Shown here one piece after another: positions 18,657 through 29,249 of a DNA stretch of 47,870 nucleotides (the stretch's first letter is position 1; the number at the start of each line of letters is the position of its first letter). The notes below the pieces were generated by a model. The model was not told the DNA's origin, made no database searches, and worked only from the letters and a program-made list of their open reading frames with translations. The stretch is from positions 1-47,870 of the forward strand of contig JAILKL010000037.1 in assembly GCA_024693775.1 (NCBI GenBank). The letters run 5' to 3'. Source of the DNA: Pseudobutyrivibrio sp. (lineage in GTDB: Bacteria > Bacillota > Clostridia > Lachnospirales > Lachnospiraceae). The translations under genes were made by a program, and so were the position numbers.

Positions 18657-19646
18657 ATGAAAAATTTAACTTTACACACACCAGAGGGTGTTCGCGACAT
18701 TTATAACAGCGAATATGAGAAAAAATTAGACGTTTTATACAACCTTAGAAAATGCTTCAAGTCCTATGGATACATGCCAATTTCTACTCCTACCTTTGAG
18801 TATTTTGATACTTTTTCAAAGGAAGTAGGCTCGTGCAAATCAAATGAGATGTTCAAATTTTTTGATAGAGAGGGAAACACATTAGTGCTTAGACCTGATA
18901 TTACTCCTTCTGTTGCAAGAGCGGCAGCTATGTATTTTTCCGATATTGATGGACCTGTAAAGCTTTCCTACGAGGGTAACGTTTTTATCAATTACCATAG
19001 CCTGCAGGGACGATTAAAGGAAAGTACACAGGCAGGTCTTGAGTTTATCGGGGATAGTTCTGCTATGGCAGATGCTGAAATCCTAACTATCGTCGTTAGA
19101 GCATTAAAGGATGCAGGCCTAAAGGAATTTGAAATTGGTGTAGGCCATAACGATGTTGTTAGAGGGCTTATTGATGCAGCTGCCCTAAGCTGTGAAAAGG
19201 AAGAGCAGCTTATTAATTTTATTTCTAATAAAAATTTCTTTGGCGCAAAGGATTTACTTGAAAAGTCCGGAGTTAGCAAGGGCTTAATTGAGCTATTTGA
19301 GTTAACAGGAAAAATTCTAAATTCCCCAGAGGGATGGGATACTTATCTGGAAAAGGCAAAGAAATACAAAAAGGTTTATGATGCCCTAGAATATTTAACA
19401 AAGCTATACGAGTTATTAAAGAAAAATGGCGTAATGGAATATATTTCTTTTGAGCTTGGAATGATTTCTGAATACAAATATTACACAGGAATTATTTTTA
19501 CAGGATATTCCTACGGTGTGGGCGAACCACTTGTTAAAGGTGGTAGATACGATACACTTTTAAGTCATTTTGGAAAGGCTTCACCAGCCATTGGATTTGC
19601 TATTACAGTTGATCAGTTGATGTTAGCACTAGAAAGACAGGTATAA
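18657..19646 (+). CDS. hisZ: ATP phosphoribosyltransferase regulatory subunit HisZ
   Basis: A 329-residue histidyl-tRNA synthetase-like protein ([48 protein letters not shown]) that lacks the anticodon-binding domain. It is followed directly by a short-form HisG, which needs HisZ for activity and histidine feedback. The start is ATG 18657, because GCGAGGAG precedes it; an in-frame GTG at 18642 would overlap that site. First gene of the his operon. Confidence 0.95.
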   Translation: MKNLTLHTPEGVRDIYNSEYEKKLDVLYNLRKCFKSYGYMPISTPTFEYFDTFSKEVGSCKSNEMFKFFDREGNTLVLRPDITPSVARAAAMYFSDIDGPVKLSYEGNVFINYHSLQGRLKESTQAGLEFIGDSSAMADAEILTIVVRALKDAGLKEFEIGVGHNDVVRGLIDAAALSCEKEEQLINFISNKNFFGAKDLLEKSGVSKGLIELFELTGKILNSPEGWDTYLEKAKKYKKVYDALEYLTKLYELLKKNGVMEYISFELGMISEYKYYTGIIFTGYSYGVGEPLVKGGRYDTLLSHFGKASPAIGFAITVDQLMLALERQV

Positions 19647-19647
19647 A

Positions 19648-20304
19648 ATGAGCGATAGATATTTGACATTTGCCTTAGGAAAGGGCAGATTAGCAAAACA
19701 AACTTTAGCTTTATTTGAAAGTATTGGAATCACCTGCGAGGAAATGAAAGATCCTGATACAAGAAAGCTTATATTTACAAACGAGGAATTAAAGCTTCGC
19801 TTTTTCCTTGCCAAGGGACCAGATGTGCCTACCTATGTTGAGTATGGTGCTGCTGATATTGGTATTGTTGGAGAGGACACTATTTTAGAAGAAAATAGAA
19901 ATATTTATGAGGTGCTGGACTTGGGATTTGGCAAATGCAGAATGTGCGTATGCGGACCACAGGAGGCAGAGGAGCTTTTAAAGCATCATGAGCTAATCAG
20001 AGTAGCCAGCAAATATCCTCGAATTGCAAAGGATTATTTCTACAATAAAAAGAATCAAACTGTTGAGATTATAAAGCTAAACGGATCTATAGAATTGGCA
20101 CCAATCGTTGGTCTGTCAGAGGTTATTGTAGATATAGTAGAGACTGGCTCTACTCTTAGAGAAAATGGACTTGTTGTGTTGGAGGAGGTATGTCCTCTTT
20201 CAGCTAGAATGGTAGTAAACCAGGTTTCCATGAAGATGGAATACGAGAGAATAACAGAACTAATTGAGAAATTGAAGGGAGCTCTTGAAAATGAGAAAGC
20301 TTAA
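19648..20304 (+). CDS. hisG: ATP phosphoribosyltransferase, short form
   Basis: A 218-residue catalytic subunit ([42 protein letters not shown]) without the C-terminal regulatory domain of long HisG. It condenses ATP with PRPP, the first step of histidine synthesis, in a complex with HisZ. It begins one base after hisZ and overlaps hisD by 14 bases. Confidence 0.96.
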   Translation: MSDRYLTFALGKGRLAKQTLALFESIGITCEEMKDPDTRKLIFTNEELKLRFFLAKGPDVPTYVEYGAADIGIVGEDTILEENRNIYEVLDLGFGKCRMCVCGPQEAEELLKHHELIRVASKYPRIAKDYFYNKKNQTVEIIKLNGSIELAPIVGLSEVIVDIVETGSTLRENGLVVLEEVCPLSARMVVNQVSMKMEYERITELIEKLKGALENEKA

Positions 20305-21583
20305 ACTAAATTCGGATACTATTGACAATATACTTGAGACTTTGCTTAAGCGCAGCCCTCAGCAATATACAGAGTACGAAAATACAGTAGCTGAAATTGT
20401 AAATAATGTTAGAGAAAATGGTGATAAGGCAGTTTTTGAATACACAAAAAAATTCGATGGTGCGGATATTAACTCTGATAATATTGTGGTTACCGAAGAG
20501 GAAATCAAAGAGGCCTATACATTGGTTTCGGAGGAGCTAATAGATGTAATTAGAAAATCACTTGTTAATATTGAAAAGTATCACGCTAAACAAAAGCAAA
20601 ACAGCTGGTTTACCTCAGAGGAGGGAATCATTTTAGGACAGAAGGTCAGTCCTTTGGCAAAGGTTGGCGTGTATGTGCCAGGTGGAAAGGCGGTTTATCC
20701 TTCATCAGTCCTTATGAATGTTATGCCAGCAAAGGTGGCTGGTGTTGAGAATATTTATATGACTACACCATGTGACAAAAATGGAAAGGTAAATCCAAGT
20801 ACACTTGTAGCTGCAAATGAGGCTGGAGTTGACACTATCTACAAATGTGGTGGCGCTCAGGCAATCGCAGCCCTAGCCTTTGGTACAAAATCCATTGCAA
20901 AGGTTGATAAAATTGTGGGTCCGGGAAATATTTTTGTAGCCTTGGCTAAGAAGGCTGTGTTTGGATATGTTTCAATCGATTCAATTGCTGGCCCTTCAGA
21001 AATCTTGGTGTTGGCAGATGAGACTGCAAACCCTACATATGTGGCTGCTGATTTACTTTCTCAGGCAGAGCATGATGAGCTTGCTAGCGCAATTCTAGTT
21101 ACAACTAGTGCAAAGCTTGCTGACGAGGTTGAAAAAGAAATCAACAGATTCGTAGAAATCCTTTCTAGAAAGGATATTATTCAAAAGTCTTTAGATAATT
21201 TTGGTTATCTTTTAATTGCTGAAAACATGAAGGATGCAGTTGAATGCGTAAATGCCATTGCGTCAGAACACCTTGAAATTGTTACAGCAAATCCATTTGA
21301 GACCATGACCTATGTTAAAAATGCAGGAGCAATTTTCCTTGGTCAGTATTCATCAGAGCCTCTTGGAGATTACTTTGCTGGTCCAAATCATGTGCTCCCT
21401 ACAAATGGAACAGCTAGATTTTTCTCACCACTTTCAGTGGATGATTTTATTAAAAAGTCCAGCATTGTTTCATACTCGAGGGAAGCTCTTGAGGCAGTCT
21501 ATCCAGACATAGTTAAATTTGCAAATAATGAGCAGTTAACAGCTCATGCAAACTCAATAAAAGTAAGATTTGAAGATATTTAA
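20291..21583 (+). CDS. hisD: Histidinol dehydrogenase
   Basis: A 430-residue protein with family motifs [26 protein letters not shown], the zinc-site SQAEHDE region and SEHLEI. It oxidises L-histidinol to L-histidine in two NAD-dependent steps. I start at ATG 20291, because AAGGGAG lies at a proper distance upstream and a TTG two codons earlier is too close to it. A TATAAT at 21613-21618 after the gene could be a weak internal promoter for hisB, but its -35 is poor. Confidence 0.96.
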   Translation: MRKLKLNSDTIDNILETLLKRSPQQYTEYENTVAEIVNNVRENGDKAVFEYTKKFDGADINSDNIVVTEEEIKEAYTLVSEELIDVIRKSLVNIEKYHAKQKQNSWFTSEEGIILGQKVSPLAKVGVYVPGGKAVYPSSVLMNVMPAKVAGVENIYMTTPCDKNGKVNPSTLVAANEAGVDTIYKCGGAQAIAALAFGTKSIAKVDKIVGPGNIFVALAKKAVFGYVSIDSIAGPSEILVLADETANPTYVAADLLSQAEHDELASAILVTTSAKLADEVEKEINRFVEILSRKDIIQKSLDNFGYLLIAENMKDAVECVNAIASEHLEIVTANPFETMTYVKNAGAIFLGQYSSEPLGDYFAGPNHVLPTNGTARFFSPLSVDDFIKKSSIVSYSREALEAVYPDIVKFANNEQLTAHANSIKVRFEDI

Positions 21584-21649
21584 ACCATCTTTAATAATTA
21601 ACCTGGATTGGGTATAATTAAAAGGTCAAGTAATGTTAGGTGGGGGAAT

Positions 21650-22243
21650 ATGACAGAAGAACGTAGAGCTAAAGTAGCTAGAAAAACAAAAGAAACAGAT
21701 ATAGCAATTGATTTCTCAATTGATGGTACAGGAGTGAGCGAGGTGAGCTCTGGCATTGGATTTTTTGACCATATGTTAGATGCCTTTACTCGTCATGGCT
21801 TATTTGATTTAAATGCCCAGATAAAGGGTGATTTAAATGTTGATTGCCATCATACAATTGAGGATACAGGAATAGTGCTTGGCACAGCCATCAAAAGAGC
21901 TGTAGGCGCTAAAAAGGGCATAAAGAGATATGGTAGCTGCATTTTGCCAATGGATGAAACCTTGGTTTTAGTAGCAGTTGATTTATGCAATAGACCATAT
22001 TTGTCCTTTGAAGCTGAATTTCCAACAGAAAAAATTGGCTATATGGATACAGAAATGATTAAAGAATTTTTTTATGCAATTAGTTATTCTGCTGCCATTA
22101 ATTTACACATCAAGGTTATTACACCGGGCAACTCACATCATATGTGTGAAGCTATGTTCAAGGCATTTGCAAAGGCCTTAGACGAAGCAACTACTATTGA
22201 TCCTAGAATAGTGGACACTATGACTACCAAGGGATCTATTTAA
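21650..22243 (+). CDS. hisB: Imidazoleglycerol-phosphate dehydratase
   Basis: A 197-residue monofunctional HisB dehydratase with metal-binding HHTIEDTGI and [15 protein letters not shown] and the GFFDHMLD motif. It dehydrates imidazole glycerol phosphate to imidazole acetol phosphate. The start is ATG 21650, preceded by AGGTGGGGGA; the upstream in-frame codon has no such site and the family begins TEERRAKV. It follows hisD after a 66-base gap. Confidence 0.95.
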   Translation: MTEERRAKVARKTKETDIAIDFSIDGTGVSEVSSGIGFFDHMLDAFTRHGLFDLNAQIKGDLNVDCHHTIEDTGIVLGTAIKRAVGAKKGIKRYGSCILPMDETLVLVAVDLCNRPYLSFEAEFPTEKIGYMDTEMIKEFFYAISYSAAINLHIKVITPGNSHHMCEAMFKAFAKALDEATTIDPRIVDTMTTKGSI

Positions 22244-22266
22244 TTACGGAGGAGTTTGACAGAATT

Positions 22267-23547
22267 ATGGAACACAAAAATATAGTAGCTACAATCTATT
22301 TGAAAGATGGAATGGCAGTCAAGAATCCTATGGAGCTTGATGAAAAAAAGGACGTTATCGAGCTTGCATCTGTATATGATGATAGTGGTATCGATAAAAT
22401 CATTATCTACGATTTATCTACAGATGATGAGGAGCATGAAAAAAATATACTGGCCATTCGCGAGATAAACAGAAACATCCAGGTAAAGACCTGCGGTGGC
22501 GGAAATATCAGACGTTTAGAGGACGTTAAAAAATTACTTTACGCAGGCTGCGTAGAGGTAATCCTAAATGGTTCAAAGCCAGAGACAATCGATTTAGTAA
22601 AGGAAGCATCAGCTAGATTTGGCGCGCACAAAATCTTAGTTAGCCTTAGTACTGTAGATTTTCTATTTAAATCTATGGATTTTTTAAAGAATGCTGTTCA
22701 TGAAATTGTTGTTATGAATACAGGTCTTTTGCAGAGTCTAGAAAACATCACACCTATTCCTTATATTGTTCAGGTGGATGATTTCAATTTAGACTATGTG
22801 GCAGATATCCTAAAATCCTCACAGATTAGAGGTATTTCTGGCCCATATATTAATGACACTACATCTGATATTATGCAGCTAAAGAGTGATTTGTCAGATG
22901 CTGGTATCAAGATGGACAATTTTGAGCCAAAGCTTTTATGGGAAGATCTAAAGCCAAATTGTGATGGCCTTATTCCAACTGTAGTTCAGGATTTTCAGAC
23001 AAATGAAGTGCTTATGGTTGCATATATGAACGAGGAATCCTTAAATGCCACAATCCGTACAGGAAAAATGACATATTTCTCTCGTTCTCGTCAGTCTCTA
23101 TGGGTAAAGGGTGAGACAAGTGGTCATTTTCAGTATGTCAAGTCATTGACTGCGGACTGTGATTTTGATACCATTTTGGCGAAAGTTTCTCAAGTTGGAG
23201 TTGCATGCCATACTGGCGCACCATCTTGCTTCTTCAATGAGATTGTAAAAAAGGAGTATGTAGAACGCAATCCTCTTAAGGTATTTGAAAATGTTTATGA
23301 TGTTATCCTAGACAGAAAGGCTCATCCAAAGGAAGGATCCTATACAAATTATCTTTTCGACAAGGGCTTAGATAAAATCCTTAAAAAGGTTGGCGAGGAG
23401 GCTACAGAAATAGTTATAGCTGCCAAGAATCCTGATCCAGAAGAGACTAAATATGAGATATCTGATTTCCTATATCATATGATGGTTTTAATGGCTGAAA
23501 AAGGGGTTACCTGGGAAGATATAACTTCTGAGCTTGCCCAAAGATAG
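22267..23547 (+). CDS. hisIE: Trifunctional-looking HisIE with an N-terminal HisA/HisF-like barrel domain
   Basis: A 426-residue protein in three parts. Residues 1-210 resemble HisF/HisA: GGG phosphate loop [19 protein letters not shown] (76-94) and an opening that aligns without gaps to HisF. Y11 replaces the catalytic D11, and S128 replaces the second catalytic Asp (D130 in T. maritima HisF). Residues 225-330 are HisI, phosphoribosyl-AMP cyclohydrolase, with zinc ligands C298, C314 and C321. Residues 340-426 are HisE, phosphoribosyl-ATP pyrophosphatase ([14 protein letters not shown]). HisI and HisE look functional and do steps 2 and 3 of the pathway. The barrel domain is probably not catalytic. 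True hisA, hisF, hisH and hisC are not in this window. Confidence 0.9.
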   Translation: MEHKNIVATIYLKDGMAVKNPMELDEKKDVIELASVYDDSGIDKIIIYDLSTDDEEHEKNILAIREINRNIQVKTCGGGNIRRLEDVKKLLYAGCVEVILNGSKPETIDLVKEASARFGAHKILVSLSTVDFLFKSMDFLKNAVHEIVVMNTGLLQSLENITPIPYIVQVDDFNLDYVADILKSSQIRGISGPYINDTTSDIMQLKSDLSDAGIKMDNFEPKLLWEDLKPNCDGLIPTVVQDFQTNEVLMVAYMNEESLNATIRTGKMTYFSRSRQSLWVKGETSGHFQYVKSLTADCDFDTILAKVSQVGVACHTGAPSCFFNEIVKKEYVERNPLKVFENVYDVILDRKAHPKEGSYTNYLFDKGLDKILKKVGEEATEIVIAAKNPDPEETKYEISDFLYHMMVLMAEKGVTWEDITSELAQR

Positions 23548-23553
23548 GTATTT

Positions 23554-25422
23554 ATGAAGAAATTAGCATTAACTGACGATATTCTGATGCAGATTGACAA
23601 GCCTGCCAGATATATCGGCAACGAATTTAATAGTGTAAAGAAAAATCCTGCAGACGTAGATATCAGATTTGCCATGTGCTTTCCTGATGTCTACGAAGTA
23701 GGTATGTCACACCTTGGTATAGCTATTCTATACGATATGCTAAACCGACGTGAGGACACATATTGTGAAAGGGTATATTCACCTTGGCCAGACTTACATG
23801 TTCTGATGAAGGAAAGAAATATACCCCTTTTTGCGTTGGAGTCACAGGACCCAATAAAGGATTTTGATTTTATTGCCATGACACTTCAGTACGAAATGTG
23901 TTATACAAACATTTTGCAGATTTTAGATTTATCTGGTGTTGCTTTAGAATCAAAGGACAGAACAAATGATGATCCAATCGTCATTGTTGGTGGTCCATGT
24001 GCAGCCAATCCAGAGCCTATAGCAGATTTTATTGATATTGCATATATTGGTGAGGGAGAGACCAGCTATGATGCTCTCTTAGATCTTTACAAGGAGCATA
24101 GAGCAAAGGGCTTTGATAGACAAAAGTTCCTTCGTGCAGCATGTCACATTCCTGGTATTTATGTACCATCCTTATACAAGGTTACATACAAAGAGAGCGA
24201 TGGCACCATTGAGTCATTTGAGCCAATCTACGATGATGTTCCTGCTACTGTAGAGCGTCAGGTGGTTACAGATATGGATTCTAGCCCATATCCTACCAAG
24301 ATGCTTATTCCATTTGTTCGCGCTATTCAGGACAGAGTAGTTCTTGAAATTCAGCGTGGCTGTATTCGTGGCTGTAGATTCTGCCAGGCTGGTATGATTT
24401 ACAGACCAAATAGAGAAAAATCAGTAGAGGTTCTCAAAAAGCAGGCAAAGGAATTATTAGCAGCCACAGGACATGAGGAGATTTCCCTTAGCTCACTTTC
24501 ATCAAGTGACTACCATGCCCTTGGAGAGCTTATGGATTTCCTTATTGATGATTGTCTTTCAGAGGGGGTAAATGTTTCATTGCCATCTCTTCGAATCGAT
24601 GCATTTTCGCTTGATGTTATGAGTAAGGTTCAGGACGTTAGAAAATCCAGCATTACCTTTGCTCCAGAGGCAGGCTCTCAGAGAATGAGAGATGTTATTA
24701 ATAAGGGCCTTACTGTGGAAGATATTATTGGAGGAGCTACCCTTGCCTTTAAGGGCGGCTGGAACAAGGTAAAGCTATACTTTATGCTTGGACTTCCATC
24801 AGAGACAGATGAGGATATGAAGGCTATTCCACAGCTTGCAAATGAAATTGCTGCTGCATATTATGATACAGTTCCAAAGGAAGAAAGACAGGGCAGATGC
24901 CAGATTACCATTTCTACATCATTCTTTGTCCCAAAGCCATTTACTCCTTTCCAGTGGGCTCCTATGTATGAGGCTGGAGAGTACCTTCGTCGCGCAAAGG
25001 TGGTAAACGACGAAATGAAGGCTCAGCTCAATCAAAAATCCCTTAAGTACAATTGGCATCATTCTGATGTTACAGTTCTTGAGGGTGTATTTGCTAGAGG
25101 TGACAGACGTCTTTGCCCAGCTATTTTAGATGCATACAAGAGCGGATGCTATTTTGATGCATGGGGCGAGTACTTTGATTTTGACAAGTGGCTTGCAGCA
25201 TTTGAAAAGAACAATATATCTATAGAGTATTATGCATATCGTCAGCGTGATTTAGATGAAATTCTTCCATGGGATTTCATTGATTGTCATGTGAAAAAGA
25301 GCTTCTTAAAGAGAGAATGGGAGAATGCAATGAATGCAAAGGTTACTCCTAATTGTAAGATGAGCTGTAGTGGATGCGGTTCTGCTATGCTTGGAACGGG
25401 GGTATGTTTTAATGCGCGTTAG
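23554..25422 (+). CDS. B12-binding-type radical SAM protein (TIGR03960 family)
   Basis: A 622-residue protein with an N-terminal B12-binding-like region (MCFPDVYEVGMSHLG, VIVGGPCAANPEP). The radical SAM CxxxCxxC is C270, C274 and C277 in RGCIRGCRFCQAG. A cysteine-rich C-terminus (CKMSCSGCG, then a further Cys) may hold an extra cluster. The family function is unknown, but it almost always precedes the TIGR03936 partner, as here, and both are linked to an RNase E/G and rplU in Clostridia. The start is two codons' distance from the hisIE stop, so it may be transcribed with the his operon. Confidence 0.9.
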   Translation: MKKLALTDDILMQIDKPARYIGNEFNSVKKNPADVDIRFAMCFPDVYEVGMSHLGIAILYDMLNRREDTYCERVYSPWPDLHVLMKERNIPLFALESQDPIKDFDFIAMTLQYEMCYTNILQILDLSGVALESKDRTNDDPIVIVGGPCAANPEPIADFIDIAYIGEGETSYDALLDLYKEHRAKGFDRQKFLRAACHIPGIYVPSLYKVTYKESDGTIESFEPIYDDVPATVERQVVTDMDSSPYPTKMLIPFVRAIQDRVVLEIQRGCIRGCRFCQAGMIYRPNREKSVEVLKKQAKELLAATGHEEISLSSLSSSDYHALGELMDFLIDDCLSEGVNVSLPSLRIDAFSLDVMSKVQDVRKSSITFAPEAGSQRMRDVINKGLTVEDIIGGATLAFKGGWNKVKLYFMLGLPSETDEDMKAIPQLANEIAAAYYDTVPKEERQGRCQITISTSFFVPKPFTPFQWAPMYEAGEYLRRAKVVNDEMKAQLNQKSLKYNWHHSDVTVLEGVFARGDRRLCPAILDAYKSGCYFDAWGEYFDFDKWLAAFEKNNISIEYYAYRQRDLDEILPWDFIDCHVKKSFLKREWENAMNAKVTPNCKMSCSGCGSAMLGTGVCFNAR

Positions 25423-26128
25423 AGTAAAATTCGAAAAAACAGGAATAATGAGATATGTTGGCCATTTGGATTTAATGAGATTTTTCCAAAAGGCCGTAAA
25501 GCGTTCAGGTATTCAAATCAAATATTCTGAGGGCTTCAACCCTCATCAGATTATGTCCTTTGCATCGCCACTTGGAGTAGGGCTTACCTCTGAGGGCGAG
25601 TACATGGACATTGATATTAAAGAAGAAATTGATAGCCAGACAGGCATGTCTTCTCTTAATGAAAATATGGTGGAAGGACTTGCTATTACAGGCTTTAGAT
25701 ACCTTCCTGACAATGCTGTTAAATGTATGTCAGCAGTTACAGCTGCCAGCTATATTGTTACCTACAAGGATTCAAAGGATGATGCCTGCTACATCGAAAA
25801 TATTGCAGATTTAAAAGAAAAATTCTTTGATGAGGCTTCAAGCATCAACATAATTAAGAAAACCAAAAAGGGTGAAAGAGAGCTTGATTTAAAGCCTCTA
25901 ATTTATAGATTCAATATCGAAATCAAGGACGGCGTACCAGTTTATGATCTTTTGGTATCTAGTGGTAGCACAGATAACATAAAGCCGGAATTAGTTATAA
26001 AGGCCTTCCACGAATATCTTGGTTTGCCAGAATTTGACGAATTATCTTTGGATATTAAACGTATTGATATGTTTACAGGTGAAAAGGATGCACTTGTTTC
26101 TCTAGGAGATATTGGAGATGAGCATTAA
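25412..26128 (+). CDS. TIGR03936-family (DUF2344) radical SAM-associated protein
   Basis: A 238-residue protein with the family motifs KTGIMRYVGHLDLMRFFQ and YSEGFNPHQIMSFASPLGVG. No cysteine cluster motif. Its function is unknown; it is the standing partner of the preceding radical SAM protein, sometimes fused to it. The start, ATG 25412, lies inside the end of the upstream gene (11-base overlap) and is preceded by a G-rich site. An earlier in-frame codon at 25370 is rejected because the family starts MRVRVKFEKTG. Confidence 0.9.
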   Translation: MRVRVKFEKTGIMRYVGHLDLMRFFQKAVKRSGIQIKYSEGFNPHQIMSFASPLGVGLTSEGEYMDIDIKEEIDSQTGMSSLNENMVEGLAITGFRYLPDNAVKCMSAVTAASYIVTYKDSKDDACYIENIADLKEKFFDEASSINIIKKTKKGERELDLKPLIYRFNIEIKDGVPVYDLLVSSGSTDNIKPELVIKAFHEYLGLPEFDELSLDIKRIDMFTGEKDALVSLGDIGDEH

Positions 26129-27023
26129 AAAATGTGTAATTACAAAGGGCATTTATGAAAACGAGGAGCTTAGGCTCCTTGTTTCTTTTGATGAAAAGGA
26201 TAATGCCGTGGATTTAATCAATATTGATAATACAAGGGTTGGTTTGACCTGCGAGGCAACAGTTGAAAAGGTGCTAAAGGATATAGATTCTTGTATTTTA
26301 AAGCTTTCTATTGGTGAAAAGGGCTTTATAGAAAATAGAAAGTTAAATCCAGAGGAATATATTTATCGTCAATCTGAAAATAAAAAGGTTTGTCAGGGAG
26401 ATAAATTTTTTGTATCTATTAGTCAAGATCCTAAGGGAACTAAGCCATGCTCGTGTCTTTTTAAATCAAAGGAACAAACCAACCTAAAAAATGAATGTGG
26501 ATATATAGATACAATAGATTTTTATATAGAATCATTTGTCCCAGAGGATTGTGAAATAGTATCAGACATACCAGAGGTTATTTCTAATTATCCCAAAATC
26601 AGAGAATATAATGATGATTATAGCCTATGGAAGTTATATGATTTTACAAAGATAATAGATAAAGCCATTTCAAAAATTAGTTATTTAAAAAGCGGAGGAA
26701 ATATTGTCATTGAGCAAACGGAGGCAATGACAGTAGTTGATGTAAATTCTGCCAGCAATAGTGGCAAGACATCTTCTATGGATACAAATTTAGAGGCCTT
26801 AGAAGCTATTGTCAGAGAAATGAGACTTAGATCGATTTCTGGTATTATCATTGTGGATTTGTTAAAGGTTTCAAAGGAACAAGAACAGATTCTTATCAAT
26901 CGATTCAAGGAATTGACTAAAGAAGATATATCTAAAATTGGAGTTCATGGTTTTACAAAATTAGGGTTACTTGAGATTACACGTAGTCGAATATATGCAC
27001 CGATTTCTACTTGTGTGAAATAA
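26118..27023 (+). CDS. rng: Short RNase E/G-family ribonuclease
   Basis: A 301-residue protein with an N-terminal S1-like domain (about 38-110) and an RNase E/G catalytic core. Metal-binding aspartates D208 (VVDVNSAS) and D247 (IIIVDLLK) are both kept. It ends soon after the KLGLLEITRSR motif and lacks the CPxC zinc-link and small domain that follow in full RNase G/E (about 490 residues in RNase G). The start is ATG 26118, preceded by AGGAGA; a TTG two codons earlier is too close. It is probably active in RNA processing, though its tetramerisation must differ. Last gene of this operon. Confidence 0.88.
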   Translation: MSIKKCVITKGIYENEELRLLVSFDEKDNAVDLINIDNTRVGLTCEATVEKVLKDIDSCILKLSIGEKGFIENRKLNPEEYIYRQSENKKVCQGDKFFVSISQDPKGTKPCSCLFKSKEQTNLKNECGYIDTIDFYIESFVPEDCEIVSDIPEVISNYPKIREYNDDYSLWKLYDFTKIIDKAISKISYLKSGGNIVIEQTEAMTVVDVNSASNSGKTSSMDTNLEALEAIVREMRLRSISGIIIVDLLKVSKEQEQILINRFKELTKEDISKIGVHGFTKLGLLEITRSRIYAPISTCVK

Positions 27024-27106
27024 TTATAATATTTTTGTGAAAATATAAAATTGCCCCAAAAACAAAGTATAATTTACCTATAATTTCTTGTTATAGGAGG
27101 TTTTTT

Positions 27107-29131
27107 ATGGGGAAAAAGTCTGCTCTAAACAGTGAAAAAAGCACATCCATTGCTGGTAAGCTTTCGTGTATTATTATTCCTAGCTTTTTAGCCTGTTTAA
27201 TTATTGTTGCGACTATTATTTTTATAAATGCAAGATCTGTAATAATTGAAGAGGCGCAAGGTAAACTGCAGCAGGAAACCAGAGCCAATGCCTCTGATAT
27301 GGGCATGCTGCTGGAAAATAGACGTGGCTATTATAGCGCAATGGCTGATACTATTGAAAATATTGATTTTGGTGGAGTTGATGGAGTTTACAATAATTTC
27401 CGCTTTACCCAAAATTCATTTGATGATATGTATCCGGGATTTTTTGGATATATTAATGGCCAATATATAGATATGACAGGCTGGCAGCCTGATGCGGGAT
27501 TTGTTGCCGAGGAGAGAGCGTGGTATGTAGGTGGACAGGGTCAGTCGGAATTTGCATGGTGTACTCCATATGTAGATGCTACAAACGGTGGCATGAATGT
27601 TTCTCTTGCCCGTGAAGTAAAGCTTCCTGGTGGAGAATCAGGTGTTATTGCTGGAGATTTATATTTAGCTGATATTGCAACCACAGTCTCTGAATACACA
27701 CCATATGAAGAGGGTAAAGCTATGCTATTGGATGACTCTCTTTCGATTATAGCCTCAGAGTATGAGGGATATGCTGGTACCTCCGCTTTAGAGCATCCAG
27801 ACAATGCCTTTGTTACTGCTATTGCAAACAGTGTTTCTTCTGGTGCTACAGGTATTCAGGTAATTAATGGTAATAAAGGAAATCCATATTATGTAGCACT
27901 TGCAACAGTTCCTAACACACAATGGACGATGATTTCTTATGTTTCAGAGGATGTTGTTTTAGCTGAGCTTAGACATCTCTTATTTGTAACCGTAGTGTTA
28001 GTTGTCATCATGGCTATTTTGGCAGTTATTTTGACTTTGAATGTAGTTAAAATTCTTGTTACAAAGCCGGTAGCAAAGCTTACTGATGATATTATCTGCA
28101 TCACAGAAAATGATTTTTCTATAAACGTAGAAGCAAGGGGCAATGATGAAATTGGCCGAATGAATAAAAATATGCGCAAGTTTATTGAAAATATGCGCGG
28201 AGCCCTTTTGAACATGCAAAATGAGACAAAGCAGCTGTCTAATATTGCCGACAATAGCAAGAATTCTTCTGAAAACATGAATTTACAGGCAAAGGAGCAG
28301 TCTGTTTCAATGGATCAGATAAAGGATACCATGAACGGTATAGCTTCTGCTGTTAGTGAGCTGGCTATTAATGCAACTCAGCTGGCTGAAATGGTATCAG
28401 ACCTTACAAATGAGGGGCAGGAAACAGATGCTACCATGGCGACACTTGTTGAAAAGGCAGATCAGGGCGAAAAGGATATGGGCGCAGTTAATTCAAGTAT
28501 GGAATCCATTTCCCGGTCTATGCAGGATATGAACAATGTTGTTACAACAGTAGAAGAATCTGCAAAGAGAATTGAAGGAATCGTAGTTATGATTAATTCT
28601 ATTGCAGATCAAACAAACCTTCTTTCATTAAATGCTTCTATTGAGGCTGCTCGTGCAGGTGAGGCAGGAAAGGGATTCGCAGTTGTAGCTTCAGAAATTG
28701 GTTCTCTTGCAAATGAAAGTGCTAATGCAAGTAAAGAAATTGGTTCTATCATTGGTGAGGTTATGGAGCAAATCTCAGAGCTTGCAACTAAATCATCAGA
28801 GAACATGGAAGATATAAATCAGAGTGCTGGTGCAGTTGAAACTGCTCAGAATACCTTCAAGGAACTTTTGGACAACCTGGATTCTACTAGCCAATCTATG
28901 AAGGACATGATTAGAATGATTGGAGAAATTGATGATATTGCCACAAGCGTTGCGGCCATATCACAAGAACAATCGGCTAGTACGGAGGAGGTTCTTTCTA
29001 CTGTAGATGTATTAGCGGCAGGTGCAAACGAAGTAGCAGAGGAGAGTCAAAGCGTATCAGATTCTGCAAACGATGTTTCACATTCAGCAGATACAATTAA
29101 TGATTTCGTGACTACATTCAAACTTGAATAA
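27107..29131 (+). CDS. Methyl-accepting chemotaxis protein with dCache sensor
   Basis: A 674-residue chemoreceptor: membrane segment 1 (about 20-41), a periplasmic-side dCache_1 sensor (about 45-285), membrane segment 2 (291-312), HAMP (313-365) and a methyl-accepting signalling domain with the hairpin tip [20 protein letters not shown]. The sensor shows R137-A-W139-Y140 with later D157 and D184, which resembles the amino-acid-binding dCache_1AA signature, with Phe at the usual first Tyr. Amino acid sensing is therefore a reasonable inference. No che or flagellar gene is nearby. It has a strong TAGGAGG site, a terminator after it, and interrupts the usual rng-rplU neighbourhood. Confidence 0.93.
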   Translation: MGKKSALNSEKSTSIAGKLSCIIIPSFLACLIIVATIIFINARSVIIEEAQGKLQQETRANASDMGMLLENRRGYYSAMADTIENIDFGGVDGVYNNFRFTQNSFDDMYPGFFGYINGQYIDMTGWQPDAGFVAEERAWYVGGQGQSEFAWCTPYVDATNGGMNVSLAREVKLPGGESGVIAGDLYLADIATTVSEYTPYEEGKAMLLDDSLSIIASEYEGYAGTSALEHPDNAFVTAIANSVSSGATGIQVINGNKGNPYYVALATVPNTQWTMISYVSEDVVLAELRHLLFVTVVLVVIMAILAVILTLNVVKILVTKPVAKLTDDIICITENDFSINVEARGNDEIGRMNKNMRKFIENMRGALLNMQNETKQLSNIADNSKNSSENMNLQAKEQSVSMDQIKDTMNGIASAVSELAINATQLAEMVSDLTNEGQETDATMATLVEKADQGEKDMGAVNSSMESISRSMQDMNNVVTTVEESAKRIEGIVVMINSIADQTNLLSLNASIEAARAGEAGKGFAVVASEIGSLANESANASKEIGSIIGEVMEQISELATKSSENMEDINQSAGAVETAQNTFKELLDNLDSTSQSMKDMIRMIGEIDDIATSVAAISQEQSASTEEVLSTVDVLAAGANEVAEESQSVSDSANDVSHSADTINDFVTTFKLE

Positions 29132-29137
29132 TTTTTT

Positions 29138-29170
29138 AGGGGGGGCTGAATTTCAGCTCCTCTTTTGTTT
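29138..29170 (+). terminator. Intrinsic terminator after the chemoreceptor gene
   Basis: GGGGGGGCTG (29139-29148) pairs with CAGCTCCTCT (29154-29163) through G-C and G-U pairs, with a 5-base loop, then T-rich sequence. Confidence 0.65.
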
Positions 29171-29196
29171 TCAACAGCATGCTATGATGCTATAAT
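29168..29196 (+). promoter_or_regulatory. Predicted promoter of the small unknown gene at 29250
   Basis: TTTTCA at 29168-29173, a 17-base spacer and TATAAT at 29191-29196 with an extended -10 (TGC before TATAAT). Confidence 0.55.
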
Positions 29197-29249
29197 GGGA
29201 TACATAGTTATTAACAAAGACTTTTATTGCACTGTGGGGGTGTTTGGGT

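Noticed and set aside
27937-28278. 113-codon open frame antisense to the chemoreceptor
   Set aside because: Opposite a conserved HAMP and membrane region, no start signals.
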